64,000 bases of DNA from Lacticaseibacillus zhaodongensis (GTDB lineage Bacteria; Bacillota; Bacilli; Lactobacillales; Lactobacillaceae): NCBI RefSeq assembly GCF_009687905.1, contig NZ_BLBG01000006.1, positions 87,774 to 151,773 on the forward strand, written 5' to 3'. A program made the position numbers and the translations under genes. Below, one piece after another: positions 1 through 6,220 of the stretch (the stretch's first letter is position 1; each line of letters starts with the position of its first letter). The notes beneath the pieces are model-generated. The model made no database searches. It was not told where the DNA came from and saw only the letters and a list, made by a program, of their open reading frames with translations.

Positions 1-101
1 CCTTCTTCACCAACAACGCGGTGGCCAACATGGTCGACTTCTCATTGGACGATGTGAACACCGTGCTTGCCGGTAAGACTCCCAAAAATGCAGTGAAGTA
101 A
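1..101 (+). CDS. D-2-hydroxyacid dehydrogenase, C-terminal 32 residues (partial)
   Basis: The window opens inside a reading frame that ends with TAA at 99-101. The visible residues begin FFTNNAVANMV and end GKTPKNAVK. The pattern of a Phe/Tyr-rich stretch, then xxAVxNMV and a short charged tail, is typical of the last helix of D-lactate and D-2-hydroxyisocaproate dehydrogenases of lactobacilli, which reduce 2-oxoacids with NADH in the cytoplasm. The start and both catalytic domains lie outside the window, so substrate preference cannot be judged. The next gene encodes an L-specific hydroxyacid dehydrogenase, so the two stereospecific enzymes are neighbours. Confidence 0.6.
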   Translation, partial: FFTNNAVANMVDFSLDDVNTVLAGKTPKNAVK

Positions 102-164
102 ACAGAGCGGAAAGGGCCGCTTAACCGGCCCGCAACTCGACCCAGGAAGTTAGTAACTATTCAT

Positions 165-206
165 GCGAACAAGCCCCGCATGCTAGTTGTGCGGGGCCTT
201 GTTCGC
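165..206 (+). terminator. GC-rich hairpin after the dehydrogenase
   Basis: GCGAACAAGCCCCGCA pairs with TGCGGGGCCTTGTTCGC around a short loop, with one bulge. It sits between the stop at 101 and the next ribosome binding site. No clear T-run follows, so termination on the plus strand may be weak. Confidence 0.5.
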
Positions 207-256
207 GCCAAAATTAGCACCAAAAATAAAATATAATCTATCGAGGTATTTATCTT

Positions 257-1210
257 ATGACACGTAAAGTTGCAATTATTGGCTGCGGCCACGTTGGTTC
301 CACTGTTGCGCATAGCATCATTATGGGTGGTCATGTTGACGACCTAGTACTTATTGACACCCGCGAGGACAAGGTTAAGGCTGACGCCCTGGATTTTGCC
401 GACGCCATGGCTAACCTGGACGAGCACACAAACATATTCGTTAACGACTACAGCCAGCTCAAGGATTGCGATGTAATTATCTCCGCAGTTGGCGACATCG
501 AGATTCAGAAGATCAAGTTGGACCGCTTTGCCGAGGTACCATTCACGTCTGCGCAAGTCAAAATCGTTGCCCAGAAGATCAAGGATTCCGGCTTCAACGG
601 CATTCTGATCGACATCTCCAACCCTTGTGACATCCAGACCATGATGTATCAAAAGATTACCGGCTTGCCCAAGGAACACGTTATGGGCACCGGCACCCTA
701 CTCGACTCCGCCCGCATGAAGCGCGCCGTTGCGGAATCACTGCACCTCGACGCCCGTTCGGTCACCGGCTATAACCTGGGTGAACACGGTAACTCCCAGT
801 TCACCCCGTGGTCTGCGGTCCGCGTGCTGGGCCGCCCAATCAAGGCTGTCGCCGCTGACCGCGGTCTCGACCTCGATGCCATCGACCAGGAAGCCCGCAT
901 CGGTGGCTACCACGTCATGATGGGCAAGCACTACACCAACTACGCCATCGCGGCCGCCTGCACCCGCCTACTCAACACCGTGCTGAGTGACGCCCACACG
1001 GAGCTGCCCGTTTCGAACTACCGCGCGGAATACGGTTGCTACCTGTCCTACCCCGTGATTGTTGGTCGGGACGGCATTTTGGACACCACGCACCTGAACC
1101 TCACTGAGGAAGAAGAGGAAAAGCTCGCGCAATCCGCTAACTTCATCAAAGAACGCTTCGACGCGATCATGGCCGGCGACATGGAAGCTGCCAGCGCATC
1201 ATCTAACTAA
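257..1210 (+). CDS. L-2-hydroxyisocaproate dehydrogenase (LDH/MDH superfamily)
   Basis: This NAD-dependent enzyme of 317 residues interconverts L-2-hydroxycarboxylates and branched 2-oxoacids, such as 2-oxoisocaproate from leucine, in the cytoplasm. The Rossmann fold is seen at residues 9-14 (GCGHVG) with the acidic D34 that favours NAD. Asp150 and Arg153 in the stretch after GTGTLLD, and His177 in NLGEHGNSQ, match the catalytic and substrate-binding residues. Overall resemblance to Weissella confusa L-HicDH is close by recall (GYNLGEHGNSQF, LSYPxIxGRDG, LxxTxxEQEKL-like tail), which is why I prefer HicDH to true L-lactate dehydrogenase. A GAGG about 10 bases before the ATG supports the start. 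A terminator follows at 1222-1265. Confidence 0.85.
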   Translation: MTRKVAIIGCGHVGSTVAHSIIMGGHVDDLVLIDTREDKVKADALDFADAMANLDEHTNIFVNDYSQLKDCDVIISAVGDIEIQKIKLDRFAEVPFTSAQVKIVAQKIKDSGFNGILIDISNPCDIQTMMYQKITGLPKEHVMGTGTLLDSARMKRAVAESLHLDARSVTGYNLGEHGNSQFTPWSAVRVLGRPIKAVAADRGLDLDAIDQEARIGGYHVMMGKHYTNYAIAAACTRLLNTVLSDAHTELPVSNYRAEYGCYLSYPVIVGRDGILDTTHLNLTEEEEEKLAQSANFIKERFDAIMAGDMEAASASSN

Positions 1211-1221
1211 ACTTAACCAGT

Positions 1222-1265
1222 AAATAGGGGTACCCCAACCGAGACGGTTAGGATACCCCTTATTT
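1222..1265 (+). terminator. Intrinsic terminator of the hydroxyacid dehydrogenase
   Basis: AATAGGGGTA and TACCCCTTATT, together with AACC/GGTT, form an imperfect hairpin that ends in a short T-rich tail 12 bases after the stop. Confidence 0.7.
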
Positions 1266-1344
1266 GTACAACTGTTTATTTTTGTTTCAACAAGGCTCTC
1301 CTTACTGATTTCAAAAGTTACTTAACAATTCCTTACACACCGCT

Positions 1345-1374
1345 TTGATACCAACTACCCCAACAAGTTATAAT
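1345..1374 (+). promoter_or_regulatory. Promoter of the Fic/Doc-like gene
   Basis: TTGATA (1345-1350), an 18-base spacer and a perfect TATAAT (1369-1374). Transcription would start near 1381, which coincides with an in-frame ATG, so the mRNA would be leaderless or use the ATG at 1411. Confidence 0.7.
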
Positions 1375-1410
1375 GGTAGTATGGTAAAGATAAAACATTT
1401 CGTGAGGTGC

Positions 1411-2061
1411 ATGGACATCTCCGACAAACCACAGAAGCAGCTGAGCGCCCTTATGATCGCAATTCGTAATGAATACAGAGCGGCGCACCCAGGTAACTAT
1501 AACCTGTTTATCGGCATTTGGGGGGACGCTGCTAAAAACACGTACGTTGATATTAAGGTAAACGATGCAATTGTTGATACATTAGGCTTAATGCTTTCTT
1601 CAAAGATATTCACATTAAATGTCGACAATATGAAAGTTATTAACACAAAGGCCGAAAAAATGTTCAGGGAGGAGTACCAACACGGTCTCAAAGATGAAGG
1701 TACACTGAGCGCGATAATTTCAAACATCATTTACCCAATCTTTGGCGAATGGCAATATCCCGGCGTTGTCAAGAAAGCTACCATGTATTGGTACAAAATT
1801 GCAACTTCACAGGTTTTCTTCAACGGTAATAAGCGCACCGCTCTGCTTAGTGCGTTGGAGATGTTGTACATGAACGGCTTTCGTTGGATAGGCTTGGATG
1901 GCAACGCACTCTACGAAATCAGCCGCCAGATTGCTAACAAGGAAATTTCTGCGGATGACCTTGAAAAATATATTCTTAAACACATAGGCGTCACGTACTT
2001 TGACTCAATGGACGATGCTCAACACAAGCTCGATTTTGCCTTCACTATGCCGTTACATTGA
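1411..2061 (+). CDS. Fic/Doc-family protein with altered active site
   Basis: The second half carries the Fic/Doc signature. With the start at 1411 the protein has 216 residues and the motif reads QVFFNGNKRTA at 134-144, inside the usual helix pair (GLKDEGTLSAI... then SALEMLYMNG). Family members transfer AMP or phosphate to target proteins, and Doc toxins phosphorylate EF-Tu; the first motif position is normally the catalytic His. Here it is Gln134, so classical catalysis is doubtful. Residues 1-85 match nothing I recognise. Start choice: ATG 1411 follows GTGAGGTG closely, whereas ATG 1381 (226 residues) falls on the predicted transcription start. The stop overlaps the -35 box of the next gene. 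It could be an inactive toxin, a divergent Fic enzyme, or a partner of the downstream protein. Confidence 0.7.
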   Translation: MDISDKPQKQLSALMIAIRNEYRAAHPGNYNLFIGIWGDAAKNTYVDIKVNDAIVDTLGLMLSSKIFTLNVDNMKVINTKAEKMFREEYQHGLKDEGTLSAIISNIIYPIFGEWQYPGVVKKATMYWYKIATSQVFFNGNKRTALLSALEMLYMNGFRWIGLDGNALYEISRQIANKEISADDLEKYILKHIGVTYFDSMDDAQHKLDFAFTMPLH

Positions 2062-2085
2062 CAACCCCGATGAATAGGCTATAAT
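2058..2085 (+). promoter_or_regulatory. Consensus promoter of the 61-residue gene
   Basis: Perfect TTGACA (2058-2063), a 16-base spacer and perfect TATAAT (2080-2085). The -35 box overlaps the stop codon of the Fic/Doc-like gene. Confidence 0.8.
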
Positions 2086-2109
2086 TTTCTCACAACAAGG
2101 AGTGATATC

Positions 2110-2295
2110 ATGGAGAAAAAGAAATATTTGGACATCACCACCAACGACTTTAAAGAGATTTCTGCCGACGTGGCATCAAAAAATGAGTCATCAAAAGTTA
2201 TTACCGTAAGTGCTAAGCGTGTTGATCGAGATCTCAACAAGCTTATTAAAAACCATCAAGTTAAAAAGGCCATGACTTTACTAGCTGACGCATAG
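2110..2295 (+). CDS. Small charged protein, possible antitoxin of the Fic/Doc-like gene
   Basis: This 61-residue protein is lysine- and aspartate-rich (MEKKKYLDITT at the start, AKRVDRDLNKLIKNHQVKKA in the second half). It has no membrane segment and no DNA-binding motif I recognise. The ribosome binding site AAGGAG sits 7 bases before the ATG, and a consensus promoter lies inside the end of the previous gene. Its size, charge and position suggest the unstable partner of a toxin-antitoxin pair, but known Phd antitoxins are encoded before Doc, not after it, and I see no Phd/YefM fold signature. Function is unknown; the antitoxin idea rests on context only. Confidence 0.6.
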   Translation: MEKKKYLDITTNDFKEISADVASKNESSKVITVSAKRVDRDLNKLIKNHQVKKAMTLLADA

Positions 2296-2320
2296 CTTTA
2301 CTAAACCTGACACTATTAAC

Positions 2321-2362
2321 AGCGGCATGACATCAGCAATTCACCTGACGTCACGCCGATGC
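2321..2362 (+). terminator. Imperfect hairpin after the small gene
   Basis: GGCATGACATCAG pairs with CTGACGTCACGCC except for two A:C mismatches. CTTTTG follows. Likely end of the 2110-2295 transcript. Confidence 0.45.
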
Positions 2363-2479
2363 TTTTGATTAAAATGTAAGTTCTCCATTGTCGGTATTAA
2401 TCCATCGTCTTCAAATCCACTTAAGAACACGCCCGCATACCGCGCCTCGGCCATCTAACTAGGCGAAGCCAATAAGTAA

Positions 2480-2517
2480 GGAGCATCCCGACTACGCAGC
2501 CGGGATGCTCCTTCTTT
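2480..2517 (+). terminator. Intrinsic terminator with no obvious upstream gene
   Basis: GGAGCATCCCG and CGGGATGCTCC form a perfect 11-bp stem with a 10-base loop, followed by TTCTTTT. Between 2363 and 2480 I see no gene, so it ends either a long 3' tail or a gene remnant. Confidence 0.65.
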
Positions 2518-2710
2518 TGTTCACGTAAGTTGTTCATGATTTGCCACTTCTATTTTGCAATTATCGCGATATTGGCATTTTGCCCCAGCATATTCGAATT
2601 CTATTCTTCAAAAACCGCGTTTTCGCAAAATAGAAATTAAACAAGCTACTTCAAAATCCTGTTTTTTGAGGTAATCACAAAATGTAGAGTACTCATAGAT
2701 TCTTGCACTC

Positions 2711-2917
2711 CTACTTGGCGGCTCGCCCCCACTTAAACATGCTAACTAGTGCCGGCCCCCATAGAAGTAATGCTATCCAATGCATCGTTTTGGTATGAAA
2801 AGTAAGATACACGAAACCAAGCGAAACGAAGCACCAAAAGCCTGGATCTCTGTAAAACTTAGGATTGAACTTTATCTTAATGGGTAAAACCTCCGCTGGG
2901 ACTAAGGCATACAACAC
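2711..2917 (-). CDS. Small membrane protein, unknown function
   Basis: This 68-residue protein starts with GTG (2917). The previous gene on this strand stops six bases earlier, and AAGGA in the end of that gene serves as ribosome binding site, so translation is probably coupled. Two hydrophobic stretches (about residues 28-42 and 46-60) suggest two membrane passes or a hairpin, followed by a basic tail (FKWGRAAK). I recognise no family. Linkage to the PH-like protein upstream implies a shared role. Confidence 0.5.
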   Translation of the reverse strand: MLYALVPAEVLPIKIKFNPKFYRDPGFWCFVSLGFVYLTFHTKTMHWIALLLWGPALVSMFKWGRAAK

Positions 2918-2923
2918 TATCAG

Positions 2924-3358
2924 TTAATCCTTAGCATAGCCCCCGAAATTATTGGCTGTTAGCTTGGCGAGATTCTCCGCCACGTACTTATTGCGCATGC
3001 TGAAGTCTTTATAGCTGTAATAACTAAAAGAGTCGCTTCCGTGTGTGAATTCGATTACTACTGATTTGTTTGCGCCATCCCGCACGCGAAAGTTCTCAAT
3101 TTCGTTTGCCGGAAACACCTGCGTCTGCCCGTTTTTCTTAAGCCGGTGGATTACGATTGCCTCTGGCGTAAAAATGATTACATGTTCCTTCTCAGACATA
3201 GCAAGACCAATCCATGGCTGTTGCAAAAGGATATAGATACCGGCTTTAGCAACATTGTTCAGACGATTGTACGCTAACAGGTAATTGTCGTCAGGTTCGT
3301 ATCCCAGCTGACGGACGATTGCTTCCATTTGCGCTTTACTTTCAGCCATTATACCCAT
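2924..3358 (-). CDS. PH-like domain protein, unknown function
   Basis: This 144-residue soluble protein has no signal peptide. The middle (LAMSEKEHVIIFTPEAIVIHRL, then QTQVFPANEIENFRVRDG and VIEFTHGSDSFSYYSY) alternates short beta strands the way bacterial PH-like domains do, ending in a helix (NKYVAENLAKLTAN). Assignment rests on this pattern, not on conserved catalytic residues. AAGGGG lies 8 bases before ATG 3358; ATG 3349 is an alternative. It is the first gene of a two-gene unit with the small membrane protein. About 320 bases of DNA without a gene precede it (3359-3677): I see only one short GC hairpin near 3552-3571 there. Confidence 0.5.
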   Translation of the reverse strand: MGIMAESKAQMEAIVRQLGYEPDDNYLLAYNRLNNVAKAGIYILLQQPWIGLAMSEKEHVIIFTPEAIVIHRLKKNGQTQVFPANEIENFRVRDGANKSVVIEFTHGSDSFSYYSYKDFSMRNKYVAENLAKLTANNFGGYAKD

Positions 3359-3677
3359 ATAGATTACCCCTTATCTTCATCTCCAGAAACAGACTCACTT
3401 GGATTAACAAACACTCGCCGAGAATAGATGACGTTAATTCATGCTTATTTTCGGCAACAGTGACCATCAGTACTGATAAAGACCGCTGAACTTTTGAATT
3501 TTTTGCACACTGTGATTGTAAGCCCTCCCAAAAGTCGCAGCATCAGTCCTCAGCCCGATTGTTAACGGGCTACCGCAACTTACCTAATAATGACCATGGA
3601 GCTCACACTTTCAGTTCGCGATGGTTATGCGCAAGACTGGCAAACTTATCTGCAGCTGGCTGATGCAACAAGATTAG

Positions 3678-3936
3678 CTAAGCAATGAACGAATATAAAG
3701 CGAAAATAGTTAATGTCCCCATCAGGCTTGGGTGCGCATTTTGTGATGTTGCATAACCAGAACGAAGCGTTACTAAGAAGTCGAGTGAAAAGTGAATTGC
3801 AACTGGCAACATTAAGCTCTGTGTGCGCAAATAAGCAGCCCCAAAGCAGTAAGGCAATAATATTTGCGTCAATGCCAAACTCAAACGCAATAAACAGGAT
3901 GATTTTGCCGATACTCTTCTTCATCTCAGTTTTCAT
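3678..3936 (-). pseudogene. Remnant of a CPBP-family membrane protease
   Basis: The distal part reads PYCFGAAYLRTQSLMLPVAIHFSLDFLV in pieces, which matches the last conserved motif of CPBP (CAAX protease/bacteriocin-processing) proteins, including the zinc-binding HFxxDF-like His. The only possible starts (ATG 3936 or 3924, MKKSIGKIILF) are in a different frame, and the central EExxR motif is missing. The gene therefore carries an internal deletion and a frameshift. The start lies about 20 bases after the previous gene on this strand, so it was probably the last gene of the PadR operon. Confidence 0.6.
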
Positions 3937-3953
3937 CGCCAATTTGCCCACCG

Positions 3954-4331
3954 TCATTGCCGTGCGCGGCGCGTCATGGCAAGTGCCTCCACACAATTGA
4001 CGATTGGCACCGTCAGCAGAACCGCCGCGATTGCAATATCGTGCAACTGGATTGGGTGCCGGGAAATGCCGAAACCAATCAGCACACTCAACAGCAATAA
4101 GGCCAACGCGGCGAACGGCCAAGCAAGTCGTGGCCGCGTCTGCGTCGTTTGCCGCTTGCCGAATGCCGCCACCAGCGCGGCACCAATGTACATTAAGCCC
4201 AGAATCAGGAGTCCTGCCAGCATCATGACGTGCTTGGGCGTTCTGTCAGCGCTGATTCCAAAGTCGATTAAAGCTAACAAACAGACGGCAATCCCGCTGC
4301 TTGCATAAATGGTGGTGGTTAACTTCTTCAT
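3954..4331 (-). CDS. Four-helix membrane protein, unknown function
   Basis: This 125-residue protein is mostly hydrophobic, with about four membrane segments (near residues 8-25, 33-55, 68-88 and 95-115) and a basic end (MTRRARQ). GGAGGTG lies 4 bases before ATG 4331, so upstream ATG 4346 is not used. It follows the 274-residue membrane protein with a gap of 17 bases, in one operon with padR. I recognise no family. PadR-controlled membrane proteins often relate to drug or envelope stress, but nothing in this sequence shows that. Confidence 0.55.
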   Translation of the reverse strand: MKKLTTTIYASSGIAVCLLALIDFGISADRTPKHVMMLAGLLILGLMYIGAALVAAFGKRQTTQTRPRLAWPFAALALLLLSVLIGFGISRHPIQLHDIAIAAVLLTVPIVNCVEALAMTRRARQ

Positions 4332-4348
4332 GATGCACCTCCACAATC

Positions 4349-5173
4349 CTACTGATTAACGTGCAGCTGCTTGCCACCTTGTGCTTGAAAGACAAAGTGC
4401 AGGTGCTTGCTCTGGTAAATAGCCAGCGCCAGCACAGCACCCATAAAGACAACTAGCAGCACTACAACCAACGCAACGGGCAAGGTCGCGCCAATCAGCG
4501 CCCGAACGCTTGGCCCAACAATCAGCCAGTACAAGAACCAAGGTAGCGTGAGCCGCCGGAGCCAAAAGCTCAAACCCAAGTTGCAGACAATCAAGGCCGC
4601 AACCACTACGCCAAGACCAATTTGCAGTTGGTCCGACGTCAGCGGCGAGGTGTCTGGCAAAAGAAACGTTACTGCGTAGATGGCGATAATCAGAACCACC
4701 GCAATGCTTGCCCGCCACTTGGTCTTCGTCTTGATCTGGTTAAAGCTGATCCCCCGAAACAGTGGGGCAACAGCAATGAATAGAAAGGGGATGGCCAACT
4801 GCTGCCACAGGATATCTAGCCCCACAGTCTCACCACTGAGTATAATCGCATCTGCGTACACAAACATCAGTACCCACAGAGCATTAAATAGCGGCCACAA
4901 CTGGAGCAACCACTGTGCTTTGGGAGCTGGCGGTAACTCAGCCAGGATTTCATCCGCAGCAGCCTGCGGGTCCTTGCCAAAATGGTCCTTGCTGGCAATC
5001 CCATCCGCTTGCGCCGCCACCATATCCACCAGCAGGTCCGCAATCGTGTCTTCCCGAGCGAGCGCATCCTTACCCCAGTGAGCCCGCAAGTAACCGACCA
5101 AGGTCTCAGCGTAATTCCGGTTAAACCCGTGCAATTCCTTAAGCCGCTGGTCATTCTTCGTCAAGAGATCCAT
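4349..5173 (-). CDS. PadR-operon membrane protein (DUF1129-like architecture)
   Basis: The protein has 274 residues from ATG 5173, whose ribosome binding site (GGAGGGG) overlaps the last codons of padR. Residues 1-80 are a soluble helical domain (LTKNDQRLKELHGFNRNYAE..., then acidic segments). Residues from about 95 on form six or seven membrane segments. Soluble helical heads followed by a membrane domain and partnered with a small PadR regulator occur widely in Lactobacillales as DUF1700/DUF1129-type proteins of unknown function. The PadR protein most likely represses its own operon, including this gene. Function is not determined. Confidence 0.6.
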   Translation of the reverse strand: MDLLTKNDQRLKELHGFNRNYAETLVGYLRAHWGKDALAREDTIADLLVDMVAAQADGIASKDHFGKDPQAAADEILAELPPAPKAQWLLQLWPLFNALWVLMFVYADAIILSGETVGLDILWQQLAIPFLFIAVAPLFRGISFNQIKTKTKWRASIAVVLIIAIYAVTFLLPDTSPLTSDQLQIGLGVVVAALIVCNLGLSFWLRRLTLPWFLYWLIVGPSVRALIGATLPVALVVVLLVVFMGAVLALAIYQSKHLHFVFQAQGGKQLHVNQ

Positions 5174-5175
5174 GA

Positions 5176-5508
5176 TTACCCCTCCTGTCTGGCAATCAGC
5201 CGATTCATCGCCACCACTAGTTGTGTCCACTGCGGTAAAAACTCCGCCAAATGTGCTTCCCCGTCCGCCGTGATGCGGTAGTACTTCCGGTCGGGACCGG
5301 TCGCGGTCGCATGGCGCTGGGCACTGATCCAGCCATTCCGTTGCAGCTTCAGTAACAGGGGGTAAACGGTCCCCTCGGTAATTTCACCAAAGCCGGCGTC
5401 GCCGAGTTGCTGCAGCAAGGCATACCCGTAGGTTTCGCCTTGCGCAATAATCATCAGAATGGCGTTGTCTAGTGTCCCCTTCAGCATCTGTGTTTCAATC
5501 TTGCTCAT
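5176..5508 (-). CDS. PadR-family transcriptional regulator (short PadR-s2 type)
   Basis: At 110 residues this is a PadR regulator made of a winged-helix domain only. Motifs seen are MLKGTLDNAILMIIAQGETYGYALLQQL, EITEGTVYPLLLKLQRNGWI (recognition helix and wing) and DRKYYRITADGEAHL, followed by a short dimerisation helix. ATG 5508 is chosen because it opens the conserved core and has AAGGTAGGGG upstream; the frame extends nine codons further without need. PadR proteins bind short inverted repeats at their own promoter and release them in response to small molecules. An inverted repeat lies directly upstream (5533-5560) and overlaps the promoter, so autorepression is likely. Confidence 0.85.
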   Translation of the reverse strand: MSKIETQMLKGTLDNAILMIIAQGETYGYALLQQLGDAGFGEITEGTVYPLLLKLQRNGWISAQRHATATGPDRKYYRITADGEAHLAEFLPQWTQLVVAMNRLIARQEG

Positions 5509-5532
5509 GACATCGCCCCCTACCTTGCAAAA

Positions 5533-5577
5533 CAAAGTATACGCGCCGCTTTATACCTTGTAAAGCAACGTAGTCAA
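5533..5577 (-). promoter_or_regulatory. PadR-operon promoter with overlapping operator
   Basis: On the minus strand TTGACT (5572-5577), 16 bases, TATAAA (5550-5555). CAAGGTATA and TATACTTTG (5533-5560 overall) form an inverted repeat with one mismatch and a 10-base spacer that covers the -10 box, as expected for PadR self-repression. Confidence 0.7.
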
Positions 5578-5655
5578 AATAATTAAAACGTTTTCACCCC
5601 CTAAAATTTTAAGAAATTACACACCGCCAAAGTGTTGGGAGTAGTTCAACCTGAA

Positions 5656-5698
5656 CTAAAAAGGCCAGAACTGACGTGAAATTCACATCAGTTCTGGC
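5656..5698 (-). terminator. Terminator of the DUF6440-like gene
   Basis: GCCAGAACTGA and TCAGTTCTGGC (extended by GTGAA/TTCAC) form a stem of about 16 bp. On the minus strand it is followed by TTTTT (5659-5663). Confidence 0.75.
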
Positions 5699-5758
5699 TT
5701 CAGGTTGTCGGGATGCAACTACCACGAAAAAAGTAAGCACCATCCCCACGAATATGAC

Positions 5759-5965
5759 CTAGTCGGGCAGCTCACCCGAATACAGCAACGGCTTGCCGTC
5801 CTGATCAACCAGCACCGTCACGCCACTGCCGTTGACCGTGCCCATGTAACCATTAAAGACGATGTACTGCACCCTCGTCTTGCGGTCCACAATCACGTTC
5901 AATCTCCGTCCGCCCACGTTTGGATACTTGTCAGGTTCTACAAAGCGGTTCTCTTTATCGCTCAT
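5759..5965 (-). CDS. DUF6440-like small protein
   Basis: This 68-residue protein starts at ATG 5965, preceded by GGAGGT at 6 bases. It has the pattern IVDRKTRVQYIVF followed by GSGVTVLVDQDGKPLLYS, typical of a family of small proteins whose core is VDxxTGVxYL...TPLLDxxGKP (DUF6440 as I recall it). No signal peptide, membrane segment or catalytic residue is seen. It is a single gene with its own terminator at 5656-5698. Function unknown. Confidence 0.55.
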   Translation of the reverse strand: MSDKENRFVEPDKYPNVGGRRLNVIVDRKTRVQYIVFNGYMGTVNGSGVTVLVDQDGKPLLYSGELPD

Positions 5966-6110
5966 CCGCGTACCTCCGTTTACATTCAAAATTGTTTACT
6001 TAGTTAACAATATAATTGTAATTTCTTACTTGATATTGTCACTTCAGTCCTAAGCCCCAATTTTGATTGATATCAGTTCAATATCCATTGGCCAACTCTT
6101 TTTGAAACGC

Positions 6111-6144
6111 AAAAACTCTCGGCATTTCAAAAGATTACCGAGAG
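6111..6144 (-). terminator. Terminator of the surface adhesin gene
   Basis: CTCTCGG (6116-6122) pairs with CCGAGAG (6138-6144); the minus strand then reads TTTTT (6111-6115). It lies about 75 bases after the adhesin stop. Confidence 0.75.
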
Positions 6145-6220
6145 CTTTCGCTACATTCTACTGACCACCTACAGCATGACTACTTCTGTTTGGCAGAGAT
6201 GAATCAGCTTGTTTCAAATG

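Noticed and set aside
3590..3688. 32-codon plus-strand frame (MTMELTLSVRDGYAQ...)
   Set aside because: No ribosome binding site and it overlaps the decayed CPBP gene on the other strand.
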